Positions 1-8,326 of a DNA stretch of 64,000 nucleotides are shown piece by piece. The position numbers and the translations under genes are program-made. This DNA comes from Mytilus edulis. Taxonomy: Eukaryota > Mollusca > Bivalvia > Mytilida > Mytilidae. The notes below the pieces were generated by a model that worked only from the letters and a program-made list of their open reading frames with translations, made no database searches and was not told the DNA's origin. Location: contig NC_092356.1 in the NCBI RefSeq assembly GCF_963676685.1, positions 22,307,750 through 22,371,749 on the forward strand. The letters run 5' to 3'. Every line of letters begins with the position of its first letter. The stretch's first letter is position 1.

Positions 1-1
1 C

Positions 2-2176
2 ATGGGTAACTGGCGACCGATCAGCTTAATGAACACAGATATGAAAATTGCATCTGCAGTTCTTGCTGGTAGAGCTAAAAAGGTACTGTTCGCCATTATT
101 AGTGACACACAAAAGGGCTTTATGAAAGGGAGATTCATAGGAGAGAACACTAGACTTCTATATGATTTAATGCACTATCTAGAAAAAAATGATATAGAAG
201 GATTGTTATTACTAGTAGATTTCGAAAAAGCCTTTGATTCTATAGAATGGGATTTTTTAAAGCAGGCTTTGATTAGTTTTAATTTTGGTCCTTCTTTTTG
301 TAAATGGTTTGATGTGCTTTATGCAGATGCAAAGAGCTGTGTCATTAATAATGGTAATATGTCCCAATTTTTCAACCTTGAAAGAGGCTGTCGCCAGGGG
401 GACCCGTTATCTCCCTATTTGTTTATTATTGGGGTGGAATTACTTGCCATACAGCTAAAAGGGAATCCAAAAATAAAAGGGGTGAATATAAATGGGAATC
501 TGCCACTCATTAGTCAGTATGCAGATGATACGTTTCTTACACTAGATGGAAGTGAAGATTCATTAAAAGAGACCCTTTCTTGTTTTGAAAAATTTCACAA
601 AGTCTCAGGATTAAAGATAAATACAACTAAAACAAAAGTTGTTTGGATTGGAAGTAAGAGATATTCTGACTTGGTTTTATGTCCTGAAACAAATCTAAGC
701 TGGTCCTGTTCAAACTTTAAGGTTTTAGGATTAAATTTCTCTTTGGATCTAGAGTGTATGCCCAGTTTGAATTTCAGAGCAAAAATCATTGATATTTCAA
801 AATTATTGAAAAGTTGGCAGCATAGGAAGCTAACACTACTTGGCAAGGTTACTGTTATTAAGACTCTTGCACTTCCGAAATTGATTCATTTGCTTACATC
901 TTTACCTAATATATGTCAATCCATGTTGAATGAAATCAACAGATTATTCTTTAATTTTATATGGGATGGAAAAACAGAAAAAATCAAACGTGATACACTG
1001 ATTGCAGATAAAAAGGAGGGAGGTTTGAAAATGGTTCATTTACAATCTTTCAACTTTTATCTTAAAGTCGGTTGGGTGAGGCGATTTTTTTCAAATTTGA
1101 ATGGGGACTGGCAAAATATTCTTAAGTTGATATTGAAAAAATTTGGGGGTGCAAGATCTTTTTCTTTACAAAACTTCAAATTTTTAGAGATTGGAAATCA
1201 ACTCAGCAATCCTTTTTGGAAAGATGTTTTTCAAGCTTTACACTCATCTAAACCACATGTTAAAACTGATGTCAAGGAGTGTCTCTCGATGGATATCTTG
1301 AATTTTGTGAAAACAGAAGATTTCTCATTATATAACAGATGGGGAGTTGCCGGTGTGCAAAACCTCTGTCACATTTTTGACCATCAAAGAAGAGATTTTT
1401 TCACATTTGATCAGATTAAACAAAAAGTTCAGACAAATAATTATATGCACTATTACAGTTTAATATCAAATATCCCTATGGAGGTAAAACAGTGTATTAG
1501 GGAAAACACTGATACTGACTTAGAAAATTTTACTCCGCAGGAAAAATTTTTGGAGAAAATTACTAGCAGTAAAAATATCAAATTCATATATAATAATCTT
1601 ATTGTAAAATGTGCACATCCTCCAGTTGTAAAATTTTCAAAATGGGAGGATGAGCTGCATTCTAACATTGAAGACTGGAAAAAATACTTTTGTATACTTC
1701 AGAAATGTTGTAGAGATACATATTTGTATAATTTCCAATATAAGTTTTTACATAGGACTATTCCTACAAATACATTTTTATATAAGATTAAAATCAAAGA
1801 TACAAAGTTATGTTCTTTTTGTAGATGTGAAGATGAAACTATTGGACATTTATTTTATGATTGTCAAGTGACATCAAATTTTTTATATTTGTTTTGTGCT
1901 TGCCTGAAAAATTTCTATGTTAACATTGATTTTAACAAAAAAAACTTTTTTCTTGGTTTTGTAGAAGAAAGCTTATTTTTAAATTTTCTTGTAATTTTTG
2001 CCAAAAAATACATATATAAATGCAAGCTAGAAGAAAAGCTTCCAAATGCAATTGAATTAAAAAATAGACTGAGAAACTTTTATAACTTAGAGTTATATAC
2101 AGCAAGAAAATACAACAAAGTTTTTGAACTTGAAAAACTTTGGGCCCCTATGCTAATTATTTATCCTGAATGGTAA
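2..2176 (+). CDS. LINE ORF2 fragment: reverse transcriptase with C-terminal zinc-binding region
   Basis: The 724 in-frame codons lack the N-terminal endonuclease, which would lie left of the window; the first ATG is internal. The frame opens in the RT fingers with NWRPISL (residues 3-9). The first catalytic aspartate is D73 in DFEKAFDSIEW, the RQGDPLSPYLF block is at 131-141, and the YADD catalytic box is at 173-176. A Cys/His cluster near residues 603-622 (LCSFC...GHLFYDC) matches the zf-RVT region at the end of many LINE polymerases. The QKGFMKGRFIGENTRLL and FEKAFDS wording fits the L1/Tx1-like branch; the clade is inferred. The product would copy the element's RNA by target-primed reverse transcription. 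No frameshift or stop is seen before the TAA at 2174-2176. Confidence 0.9.
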   Translation: MGNWRPISLMNTDMKIASAVLAGRAKKVLFAIISDTQKGFMKGRFIGENTRLLYDLMHYLEKNDIEGLLLLVDFEKAFDSIEWDFLKQALISFNFGPSFCKWFDVLYADAKSCVINNGNMSQFFNLERGCRQGDPLSPYLFIIGVELLAIQLKGNPKIKGVNINGNLPLISQYADDTFLTLDGSEDSLKETLSCFEKFHKVSGLKINTTKTKVVWIGSKRYSDLVLCPETNLSWSCSNFKVLGLNFSLDLECMPSLNFRAKIIDISKLLKSWQHRKLTLLGKVTVIKTLALPKLIHLLTSLPNICQSMLNEINRLFFNFIWDGKTEKIKRDTLIADKKEGGLKMVHLQSFNFYLKVGWVRRFFSNLNGDWQNILKLILKKFGGARSFSLQNFKFLEIGNQLSNPFWKDVFQALHSSKPHVKTDVKECLSMDILNFVKTEDFSLYNRWGVAGVQNLCHIFDHQRRDFFTFDQIKQKVQTNNYMHYYSLISNIPMEVKQCIRENTDTDLENFTPQEKFLEKITSSKNIKFIYNNLIVKCAHPPVVKFSKWEDELHSNIEDWKKYFCILQKCCRDTYLYNFQYKFLHRTIPTNTFLYKIKIKDTKLCSFCRCEDETIGHLFYDCQVTSNFLYLFCACLKNFYVNIDFNKKNFFLGFVEESLFLNFLVIFAKKYIYKCKLEEKLPNAIELKNRLRNFYNLELYTARKYNKVFELEKLWAPMLIIYPEW

Positions 2177-2329
2177 TCTAACAACCAAATTTATATCAAT
2201 ATATATATCTTTTTGACCTATTTATGGAACAGAGCAAACAACATGTAATATATGCATAGCACATGTAAACCTTCTCTTTTTTTTTTTCTTCTATTTTAAA
2301 ATAATCTATAGATATTTCTATATGAAGAG

Positions 2330-2406
2330 ATTGTGAAAAAAGAGAGAAAGAGAGAGTGAGAAAGAAGGAGAGAGAGAGTGTGAAAGAGAGAGAGAAAAAA
2401 AAAAAA
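2330..2406. repeat. GA-rich simple sequence in LINE 3' UTR
   Basis: A run of GAGA and GAAA units is followed by a short A run. It lies between the LINE stop codon and its A-rich tail. Confidence 0.8.
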
Positions 2407-2597
2407 GATTTTCAAAATATTTATTTTTTAGTTTGTGTAAATCTTGATAAAACAATAGTCTATTGTTGTTATATATTTGAAACCCTGTAACACCCTAGTC
2501 AGGTGGTGCTGTAAGGGTGATGTTAAATCCTGACTATTGAAAAAATAAATAAAAAATAAAAAAAAAGAAATGGTCTAGCTATATTAATCTAGTCCAA

Positions 2598-3033
2598 ATA
2601 ATTATGACGTCTTGGAGGGCTATTTTGAATTTTTGCTCTGATGCTTTCTGTTCATGCAAGCTGAGACTACTATAACACTGGAAAAGTGGAGACACACACT
2701 ACACGATAAATCGGTAGTGACCAATCTCTGTGTTATAGGTGGGTCTCATTGGGGTCTAAGCGTGATGCGGGATTGCCAATTTTTTGTAAGCGTGACACGT
2801 GAAAGTCAAATTATTGTGTCGTGAAAACGGGAAATGAGGTCTTGCGGGATCCGGGAAATGACCAAAAAATGAGAATTGCTTACGTACATAGTGCAAGCGG
2901 GATACGGGAATCCGACAAAACAGTAAGCGAGATCCAGGATCGGAACCCCCCCAATGAGACCCCCTTATAGTAGTCTCAGATGCAAGGCGTCGAAGAAAAA
3001 ATATATAATATCCTTTCCAGACGTCATAATTAT
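2598..3033. mobile_element. MITE-like element with TIR ATAATTATGACGTCT, carrying a nested MITE
   Basis: The left end ATAATTATGACGTCT (2598-2612) recurs inverted as AGACGTCATAATTAT (3019-3033). Similarity continues inward in imperfect form on both sides up to CTGAGACTACTATAA on the left and its inverse near 2965-2985. The middle is occupied by a second inverted-repeat element (2735-2969). No protein is encoded. Confidence 0.65.
2735..2969. mobile_element. Nested MITE with TIR GGGTCTCATTGGGG
   Basis: GGTGGGTCTCATTGGGG on the left faces CCCCCCAATGAGACCCCC on the right. The interior has repeated GCGGGAT and CGGGAAAT words. It lies inside the element at 2598-3033, so it is the younger of the two. 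Confidence 0.65.
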
Positions 3034-3190
3034 GTGTACTTGTGCATTTGTAAACATTTCGGGTGTCATGTCATGTCATTATTTGTCATTGCTAAAGGTT
3101 GTCATATATGCATATGTGTTTTAAAAAAAGTTTATTCGTCACAAACGCTGAATTTCTTTTTTACCCGGCAAGTTCCTATGAGATACCTAC

Positions 3191-3368
3191 TCGATTCAAC
3201 GACGGTGACAGCTTCTTCAGCAGATTTCCACACAGGTTCTTTTCCATGGATCGGATGAAAAGGCTCTGGAGAATACAGATAAAATGTTCTCTTTGTCAGC
3301 TGTCGTGCAGTTGCATAGTTCAATGGCAATAACCGCCTCACAGACAGCCCTACTTTCAAGGCCGACAT
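3191..3368 (-). CDS. First exon of a mitochondrial CoA-transferase (4-hydroxybutyrate CoA-transferase-like), partial
   Basis: The minus-strand ATG at 3368 opens MSALKVGLSVRRLLPL, a basic, hydrophobic, acid-free leader typical of mitochondrial presequences. It is followed by a short region with PEPFHPIHGKEPVWKS and AEEAVTVVESS. The EAVxVVxS pattern is how the acetyl-CoA hydrolase/4-hydroxybutyrate CoA-transferase family begins its catalytic domain; I recognise the family by wording only. The reading frame runs on past 3191 but loses family resemblance there, and two donors (GTAGGT after 3191, GTATCT after 3187) are available, so the exon end is uncertain by four bases. The remaining exons should lie left of the window, beyond the antisense LINE. 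Enzymes of this family move CoA between acyl groups in the mitochondrial matrix. Confidence 0.5.
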
Positions 3369-3760
3369 GATTGTTTTGGTTGTTTCTCGGGGTCAAGGAC
3401 AGGTCAGAATTCCGCAATAAAAAATATATGAGTTGTCTCCCTTCGGAAAGGAAATAAAGGTGGGAAATTTGAAAATAAATCTCTTCGTGGTTAATAATTA
3501 AAAGTTATATATATTAAATAATATAGAATAAAATCGAACAGAATTGAATAAAATTGAATAGAGTTGAAAAGAATTGAACAGAGTTAGAACAGATGAGCCG
3601 GCTACAACTTGAAGTAGGAATCAATAGGCAATAATTGTTATAAAGGGGACGAAAACATCTGAGAAGATTAAAAGTCACATTTTGCCAACCTAGCCAATCA
3701 ATCAGAACCCACAAATTTTGATCAGGAATATTTTAGCTTAATTGACTAATAATGACTGTG
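3369..3760. other. Upstream region of the CoA-transferase exon
   Basis: This stretch is mostly unique. From about 3535 to 3590 there is a degenerate run of GAATTGAATA-like decamers. I see no TATA box for the minus-strand gene and no other gene. Confidence 0.5.
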
Positions 3761-3769
3761 AATATTCCC

Positions 3770-5115
3770 AAATCATTGAGCCATGATAAGCCAAGAAGTG
3801 TATGACCATGAAGTTGTCTCAACTCAAGAATTTGAAAAAGCAATGAAAAAATTAAATAGAAATAAATCAGCAGATATTTTTGGAATTACAACAAAATGTT
3901 TAATATTTGGAGGGGAAAAATATAATACATGCTTCTTAATATCATAAATGCATCTTTCACATTGGCGGATCCAAGGGGGGGGGGGGGGTCCGGGGGTTGG
4001 AACCCCCTTTTTTGGACGATCAATGCATTCAAGTTGAATGGGAGCATATAGTTGGAACCCCCTTTACTATCTGGGTTGGGAACCCCCCTTTTTTACTCTG
4101 GGTTGGGACCCCCCCTTTTTTTTTAAATGGCTGGATCCGCCCCTGTTTCAAACATTGTTATATAACAAACTATTCGAAGACTGGCACTCTGTCACCAATA
4201 TCTAAGAACAAAGGTGATGCTGTGAATTAAAATAACTACAGAGGATAAACTATTACACCAACTAGTTCAAAACTGGTAGAAACCATCAAGAAACTTAAAA
4301 TTAATCCAGACATCATCTTTAGTAATCACCAATATACCTTGGTGGAATGTATCGCATAGGAAAATGTCACCCAACCGCAACTACTTGCTCGTCAAATATT
4401 CGAGACATTTCAAGAATCCCAATCCGTTTAAAGATCCTAACTGGTAGCTATGTACTACAAACCAAAAGAGTCGTATTCAACAACAATAATCCTGATCCGA
4501 CTTGCGTGTTATGCGGAAAAAGCGATAACACTCTTAAGTCATTTTCTTCTTGTGTGTACCGAGTTGGAAAATATACGAATGACACTAACTAATAATGAAA
4601 TAATTGAAGTGTGCAGTGTGCTTGTTGCAAAATATGAGCTTAATACTAAAATTGATCTGCGTACTATTCTCATCAACCCATATTATTAATGCTCACAATG
4701 GAATTGTAAGAGTCTTATATCAGACATTGATCAATTGCTGGAACCTCACTGTAGATGCTTATGCTACAAGCTTCATGCTAAAAGATATCAGCTTTTATAG
4801 ATATTGAAACTAGAACTATTAGAAAGCCTGCAAAGTGGAATGTTCCTACCTTGGTGCCGCCCACAATCCGATGTTTTTATACCTATAGATCTTATAATAT
4901 ACCTAGTAATTTCATATTAAAGTTTAACTGTAAATAATTATATCCTACTAAAGAAACAGTGTGTTGTATATAAATTTTCCTTTTTATTGGTGGAGGACTT
5001 TAGAATAGTTATATACATTTATATATATATTTTTTTTTATTTTTTGTATATATAATAGATATATCCGTGTGTATAATTTTATATATTCTTGGTGGAGGAT
5101 AAAAACTACTCCCAA
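3770..5115 (+). pseudogene. Decayed LINE reverse-transcriptase remnant with internal deletion
   Basis: Plus-strand pieces can be read in order. The region just upstream of the RT appears near 3825-3960 (FEKAMKKLNRNKSADIFG). The start of the RT fingers is near 4180-4310 (GTLSPISKNKGDA then NYRG and TPTSSKLVE). The extreme C-terminal zinc region is near 4347-4600 (LKILTGSYVLQTKR, DPTCVLCGKSDNTL), with a frameshift before HFLLVCTEL. The palm, including the catalytic YADD box, is missing between about 4340 and 4350. A MITE at 3963-4144 splits the upstream piece. The 3' UTR-like tail with TGGTGGAGGA words reaches about 5115. It cannot encode a working polymerase. Confidence 0.75.
3963..4144. mobile_element. 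MITE with TIR GGCGGATCCA inserted in the LINE remnant
   Basis: GGCGGATCCA (3964-3973) faces TGGATCCGCC (4132-4141). The interior is built of poly-G, poly-C and GGTTGGAACCCCCC-like units. It interrupts the LINE remnant between INASFT and CFKHC. A decayed relative lies at 42380-42498. Confidence 0.75.
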
Positions 5116-5289
5116 TAAGTGGAGGTTTGCCTTAATCATTGTGTTAATTGGCAGAAGTTAGAGGCATACAGAATTGCAAAATTAAGGGTATCCTGGATAG
5201 ACCCGCTACTTTGCTAATTTGCATAGCGGTCGAAATCACAGGCCCTTGGGTATATGATACAGATTTTTTTTTCACCTGGAAAAGGGGGG

Positions 5290-5660
5290 GGGGTCGGAGG
5301 GGTCCAGATCCAGAAATCCCGAGGTCCTGAATTTAAAGAAATGTAAATCCCGACATCGGATCCCGAAATTCTTATCATTCTAAACAAGAATTCCCGGATC
5401 CCGAAAGGATCAATCCCGAAATCCCGAGCTTAAAAACACCCGACCCCAAACCTCTCGAAAAAGGTCCAGCCCCCCCCCCTTTCCAAATAGTATCGAGTGA
5501 TATAAACGACTCAGAGAAAATACCCATATTTCGGGATTGACCCTTTCGGTATCCGGGATTTCTTTTTTTCGAATTTCGGGATATCGGGATTTAAATTTAT
5601 TTAAATTCGGGACCTCGGGATGTCGTGTTTTTAAGCCCGGAATTTCGGTATCAGGACCAC
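5290..5660. repeat. Palindromic CCCGAAATCCCG-rich foldback repeat
   Basis: Many short ATCCCGAAAT words and their inverses fill this stretch. A longer arm at 5415-5439 (CCCGAAATCCCGAGCTTAAA and on) is inverted at 5625-5648 (TTTAAGCCCGGAATTTCGG). Poly-C and poly-G runs flank the centre. It looks like a non-autonomous foldback element; no protein is encoded. Confidence 0.6.
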
Positions 5661-5935
5661 TAAAATTGAAATTGATTAACACGATGAGATTATTTTGAAA
5701 CAATCAAATTTTTCACTTTAATAGTTTTTATCATTTATCAAGTCTTATATATGTTATAAACTTTGACGCGGTCGCCATTCAGTAGAGTTCTATCCGTAAA
5801 ACATTTTAAATATTACAGAAAACAAAGTTAATGTAATACTAGTTCGAGTAATGTAAGAGAAACACATGCATTTTAATATCACTTATGTTTGTGAAGTTTC
5901 ATAATTAAAAACAATTATATGTAATATAGATTAGA

Positions 5936-6118
5936 CCATAGGTTTTCCCGTTAATTGAATGGTTTTACACTCGTCTTTTTATGCCCTTTATATTGTGCTG
6001 CACGGTGTGATTCATAGCTCCGTGTCGAATACCGTACTTTGATCTATAATGGTTATTCTTTTACAAATTGTGACTTGCAAGATGCAGAGTTGTAACAGTA
6101 CCACATCTTTTTATATCT
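5936..6118 (+). repeat. Dispersed repeat R1 (GAATGGTTTTAC...ACCACATCTT family)
   Basis: This copy shows the family order: GGTTTTCCCGTT..GAATGGTTTTACACT, GCCCTTTATA, GCTCCGTGTCGAAT, TATAATGGTTA, and TACCACATCTT at the end. The same order appears at 6500-6722 and 53848-54020 and inverted elsewhere. It is a SINE-like dispersed element; I see no A/B boxes clear enough to name a tRNA parent. Confidence 0.65.
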
Positions 6119-6360
6119 ATAGGCCGGAAGCTACATGAAGGAAGATGATCTATTGTTTCGGATATACTGTCAATTTTAAAAGTATATCAGTATTCTTTGG
6201 CTTTCGGATTTCTCAAATATAAATAGTTGAATATAAGTATTAGTTGTTGAATAAGTATTAATAGTTGAATAACTATTAAAAGTTGAAAGGCAAATGCTCT
6301 ATATATGAGAACAAAAATTATATCTCGACAAAATGCAACGGCTAATGGATACCTATTTCA

Positions 6361-6380
6361 GGACAGACAGACAGACAGGC
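6361..6380. repeat. Short (GACA)n microsatellite
   Basis: About four GACA units in tandem. The rest of 6120-6500 shows no gene. Confidence 0.7.
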
Positions 6381-6499
6381 ATTCTTTTCGTAAATTTTTG
6401 GTCTATTTTTCTGAAGATTTGTCTTATATTCTCTATTTTGTAGACCCTATCAAGGCCCTCATTTATCGTATTTTCATACCGATAGTCGTTTGTTGATCT

Positions 6500-6722
6500 G
6501 GTTCTCGTTTTCAGATTTTTAACAGAGATCAGACTGTTGGTTTTCCAGTTTGAATGGTTTTACATGAGTCATTTTTTGGACCCTTTATAGCTTGCTGTTC
6601 TCTGTGAGTCAAGGCTCCGTGTTGAATATCGTACTTGAACTATTATTGTTAACTGTTACAAATTGTTACTTTGGTGGAGAGTTGCCTCATTGGCACACAT
6701 ACCAAATATTCTTATATCTATA
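6500..6722 (+). repeat. Dispersed repeat R1, near-complete copy
   Basis: It carries GAATGGTTTTACATGAGTC, CCTTTATAGCTTGCTGTTC, GGCTCCGTGTTGAAT and GGTGGAGAGTTGCCTCATTG in the family order and ends in ATACCAAATATTCTTATATC. Confidence 0.75.
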
Positions 6723-6769
6723 TGATTTCTTATCTATTTTCAAATTATTTTGATTTGAAAAGGCAGAGT

Positions 6770-7150
6770 CAGCTCTGACAAAAGATACCAGGGGGACATT
6801 CACACCAATAGATCGAAAATAAACTGACAACGCAATGGCTAAAAAAGAAAAAGACTAACAGACAAATAATAATACACAAGACACAACATAGAAAACTGAA
6901 GACTTAGCTACACGAACCCCACCAAAAACTGGAGGTGATCTCAGGTGCGAAAGGGTAAGCAGATCCTGCTCCACATGTGGCACCTGTCGTGTTGCTCATG
7001 CTATTACAAACCCAGTAAATAGTCTAACTCGGTAGGTAACATTAGTGTAAAGAGAATGGAATTGTTGTTACGACATAAGGAACATGTCCAATACATCTGT
7101 GAAACAATATTCCATAACAGGCTACCAACTTACTATAGCGTACGTAAGAT
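6770..7150 (+). repeat. Dispersed repeat R2 (AGATACCAGAGGGACATTCA family)
   Basis: The order is AAAGATACCAGGGGGACATTC, AAAATAAACTGACAACGCAA, ACACAACATAGAAAACTGAA, CGAACCCCACCAAAAACTGG, GTAAGCAGATCCTGCTCCAC, and CATAACAGGCTACCAACTTA. Related copies lie at 30610-31340 and 63390-63830. It sits just beyond the 3' end of gene A. Confidence 0.75.
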
Positions 7151-7573
7151 AAAATATGCAAAATGTTTTTCATGTGCCTTTTTTAAAACATGTTTCCAAA
7201 ATGGTTACGAAGGGAAATAATAAAAAAAAATAGGTTGATTTTTTTTCTTTTTCATTCTGCAAGTTATGATATATTTTTCATTTCACATTTACTTGTTAGT
7301 TTCTAGATCAGAGTTTAAAACAGTTTTTTACCTACTTGTAAGACTGTAGAAATTGACCTACCCCCTTTAAACACACAAAAATATATTTGTTTCTTTTGAA
7401 ATACTTACAATGAGACATACTGAAGTTTTAAACAAGCTTGTCTTGACCTTACACCTTTCCTAAAACCAATTTAAATCCTGAATACTGAGTACTGAATCCC
7501 CCCTCCAAAAGAAAGTAAACCAAAAGTGTTTTTCTTTTCTTCTTCAAATAATAAGTGCATGTAAGGAAAAATC
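7151..7573. other. 3' flank of gene A, no gene seen
   Basis: AT-rich sequence with no ORF of note and no recognised repeat. Confidence 0.5.
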
Positions 7574-7579
7574 TTTATT
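7574..7579 (-). terminator. Poly(A) signal of gene A (AATAAA on minus strand)
   Basis: TTTATT on the plus strand reads AATAAA on the minus strand, about 55 nt past the stop codon of gene A. Confidence 0.7.
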
Positions 7580-7633
7580 TCAAACGTTGTTTTTTTTTCA
7601 TGACGGCTATACTACCAACTGTAACTTTTGTTG

Positions 7634-8326
7634 CTACTCCTTTCTTTGTAACCCAAAATACGGCATGATGAGTTCTACTGCCTGTAAAGCAGAATTTGAC
7701 CACCATGACCATGAACGCGCATTAAATGCATTACAGGCAGTATAAATGTCATCTTTATTTGACGGTTTGACCATCTCTTTATCAATATCTGTATAAATAT
7801 ATCCAGGCATAAAAGCTTGGTCGGCACCGCCATAAGGATAACTTTTCCAAATGCACAATACGCCATGTGTTGGATGTGGTATATCTTTGACAGGTATTTT
7901 AAATATTTCAGACAGATATTTATTAGTCATCTGTATAATTTCCTTACCAATAGGGAATATAATGTCACCATCTGTTACTGTTGTCTTGTTATCTCGTTCT
8001 GCCATTTCCAACCATGTCGATAAACAGAAATCTGAGTACATAGGCAATAGAACAGACCGCTTTGGATTAGTTTTTGAAGTGCCGAAGTCGTATATTTGGT
8101 TCAGTGGTGTATCTGTTATTGTGTAACTTCCATACACAGGAGATTTAAGCCACCAAGGTTCGTTGTAGGCAAGAAAATATTTTCCATTCGGCGAATCAAG
8201 GACACTTTTTGTAATTAGTTCCCATATTCGTGGTTGTCTAAGTCCTTCCCAGTCGAGTATTTCCAGTGCTAGTCTATTAATGGCAAGAATTACTTTTCGT
8301 GCGCATCTCTTTGTTGCCATTTTCTC
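7634..8326 (-). CDS. Gene A exon 7 (C-terminal, 231 codons with stop)
   Basis: The acceptor TTTTATAG precedes GAGAAAATGGCA; the exon starts in phase 0. It holds the substrate-domain helix (KVILAINRLALEILDW), TDGDIIFPIGKE and the C-terminal FAD segment NAFNARSWSWWSNSALQAVE. It ends GLQRKE-TAG. Confidence 0.9.
   Translation of the reverse strand, partial: EKMATKRCARKVILAINRLALEILDWEGLRQPRIWELITKSVLDSPNGKYFLAYNEPWWLKSPVYGSYTITDTPLNQIYDFGTSKTNPKRSVLLPMYSDFCLSTWLEMAERDNKTTVTDGDIIFPIGKEIIQMTNKYLSEIFKIPVKDIPHPTHGVLCIWKSYPYGGADQAFMPGYIYTDIDKEMVKPSNKDDIYTACNAFNARSWSWWSNSALQAVELIMPYFGLQRKE

Larger units (their letters stand above)
1..2569 (+). mobile_element. Non-LTR retrotransposon (LINE), 5' truncated by the window edge
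   Basis: The body is the reverse-transcriptase frame described separately (2-2176). It is followed by a roughly 360-base 3' UTR that contains a purine-rich GAGA tract near 2330-2406, and it ends in an A-rich tail near 2539-2569. One long open frame and a preserved tail suggest a fairly young insertion. It lies on the plus strand, opposite to the CoA-transferase exon at 3191-3368, so it probably sits in antisense in that gene's first intron. The 5' end and the upstream target-site duplication lie outside the window. Confidence 0.85.

Noticed and set aside
595-846. Minus-strand ORFs within the LINE (also 1453-1668 and plus 1650-1871)
   Set aside because: Shadows of the reverse-transcriptase frame.
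3997-4230. 77-codon plus-strand ORF rich in PPF and WVG
   Set aside because: A chance fusion of MITE poly-C/poly-G sequence with the LINE remnant.
7817-8126. Plus-strand ORFs over gene A exon 7
   Set aside because: Opposite-strand shadows of a well-supported oxidase exon.
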